Below, in pieces: positions 63,478-64,000 of a stretch of 64,000 nucleotides of DNA. This stretch comes from JANQGH01 sp039177555. GTDB taxonomy: Bacteria; Pseudomonadota; Alphaproteobacteria; DSM-16000; Inquilinaceae. Both the position numbers and the translations under genes were made by a program. The stretch spans positions 62,001 to 126,000 of the forward strand of contig JBCDFV010000005.1 in NCBI GenBank assembly GCA_039177555.1, read 5' to 3'. Numbering within the stretch: the stretch's first letter is position 1; each line of letters starts with the position of its first letter. Under the pieces are notes generated by a model, which had not been told where the DNA came from, made no database searches, and was given only the letters and a program-made list of their open reading frames with translations.

Positions 63478-63662
63478 GCACCGGCCAAATCCTACCCCGA
63501 TACGCTTGGCGGCATTGGCGAGCGCTTTGGCGTGACCTGCGAGTGTGGTCTCACGCCCTCGTCCCTAGATTTCGACGGCATCGGCGCGCGTGTCGCGTCG
63601 TACGCTCGGCAGCAGGCCGATCGAGAAAACCGACCCCCAACAGACCAAAACAGGATGCAAGC

Positions 63663-64000
63663 ATGAGCAAGACCATCTTGATCACCGGCGCCTCGTCCGG
63701 CATCGGCAAGGCCACCGCGCAACTTTTCGCCGACAAGGGATGGAACGTCGTCGCAACGATGCGCCGGCCGGAGGATGAGACCGAACTGACGGCGCGCGAC
63801 AGCATTCTCGTCACGCGCCTGGACGTGACCGACGGCGCGTCCATCGAAGCGGCCGTCAATGCCGGGATCGACAGGTTCGGCCGCATCGATGCGCTGGTGA
63901 ACAATGCGGGCTACGGTGCCTATGGCCCGCTTGAAGCGTTCTCGATGGACAAGGTAAGGCGCCAGTTCGACACCAACGTCCTGGGCCTGATCGACGTCAC
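63663..64000 (+). CDS. SDR-family oxidoreductase (3' end cut by window edge)
   Basis: The first 112 residues of a classical SDR: ITGASSGIGKATAQLFADKGW near residue 7, cofactor-choosing RRPEDE, LDVTD and NNAGYGAYGPLEAFS. The frame is open at 64000; the catalytic Tyr-Lys lie outside. The basic ATMRRPED segment suggests NADP(H). ATG at 63663. Confidence 0.88.
   Translation, partial: MSKTILITGASSGIGKATAQLFADKGWNVVATMRRPEDETELTARDSILVTRLDVTDGASIEAAVNAGIDRFGRIDALVNNAGYGAYGPLEAFSMDKVRRQFDTNVLGLIDV

Overview
This is a chromosomal window from a GC-rich alphaproteobacterium, most like Rhodospirillales and relatives. The signs are a DUF1476 gene encoding the alphaproteobacterial F1-ATPase inhibitor zeta, a purC-purS-purQ-purL run followed by bolA and grxD, a cysS-cimA-trmJ run, a class II DAHP synthase, and uniformly high GC with short intergenic gaps. 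No phage, transposase, CRISPR array or rRNA was seen. Most of the window is housekeeping, interrupted by several accessory transport and stress modules.

Left part (1-16.1 kb), transport and stress. The window opens inside a peptide/nickel-type ABC gene in which the permease and both ATPases are one polypeptide. It is followed by a small exported protein and an alpha/beta hydrolase. Next comes a nitric-oxide-type module. On the minus strand are nsrR, a 42-residue protein and a YeaR-like DUF1971 protein. Divergent from them are a YbaN-like protein, an exported cupin, a Tat-exported ABC binding protein, its permease and ATPase, and nnrS. After a hypothetical gene and a methyltransferase, a Fur-like box precedes a five-gene siderophore uptake operon (binding protein, two permeases, ATPase, siderophore-interacting flavoprotein).

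Centre (16.5-39 kb). tRNA-Val(CAC), a GH15 glucoamylase, gph, glmU-glmS (UDP-GlcNAc synthesis), gabD and gor lead to a perfect bidirectional terminator. Beyond it, on the minus strand, is a bufferin-type operon (bufA1-bufB-bufC-doxX) for a modified, copper-binding periplasmic peptide. A plus-strand run follows: DAHP synthase, pncB-nadE (NAD synthesis), gltX, cysS, cimA and trmJ.

Right part (38.6-64 kb). A membrane-anchored LytTR regulator is divergent from an exported Ntn-type amidase. Then come a methyltransferase and a transport cluster with a DAACS symporter fused to a periplasmic binding protein, RidA and an NCS1 nucleobase symporter. After rpsD, a GNAT gene and rarD lies the purine block read on the minus strand: purC, purS, an inserted alkA, purQ, purL, bolA and grxD. 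The zeta gene and purB flank its upstream end. radC, map, sfsA, a CinA-domain gene, marC, tRNA-Leu(TAA), two SDR genes (the last cut by the window edge), a second GNAT gene, an AbrB-type membrane protein and a lysophospholipase-like hydrolase finish the window.

The stretches most worth a second look are the NO-type module with an ABC importer of unknown substrate (4.0-9.8 kb), the bufferin operon (26.3-28.8 kb), the symporter/binding-protein fusion (41.4-43.8 kb) and the three-domain ABC fusion (1-2.4 kb). All functions are read from sequence motifs and family knowledge; no database search was run.
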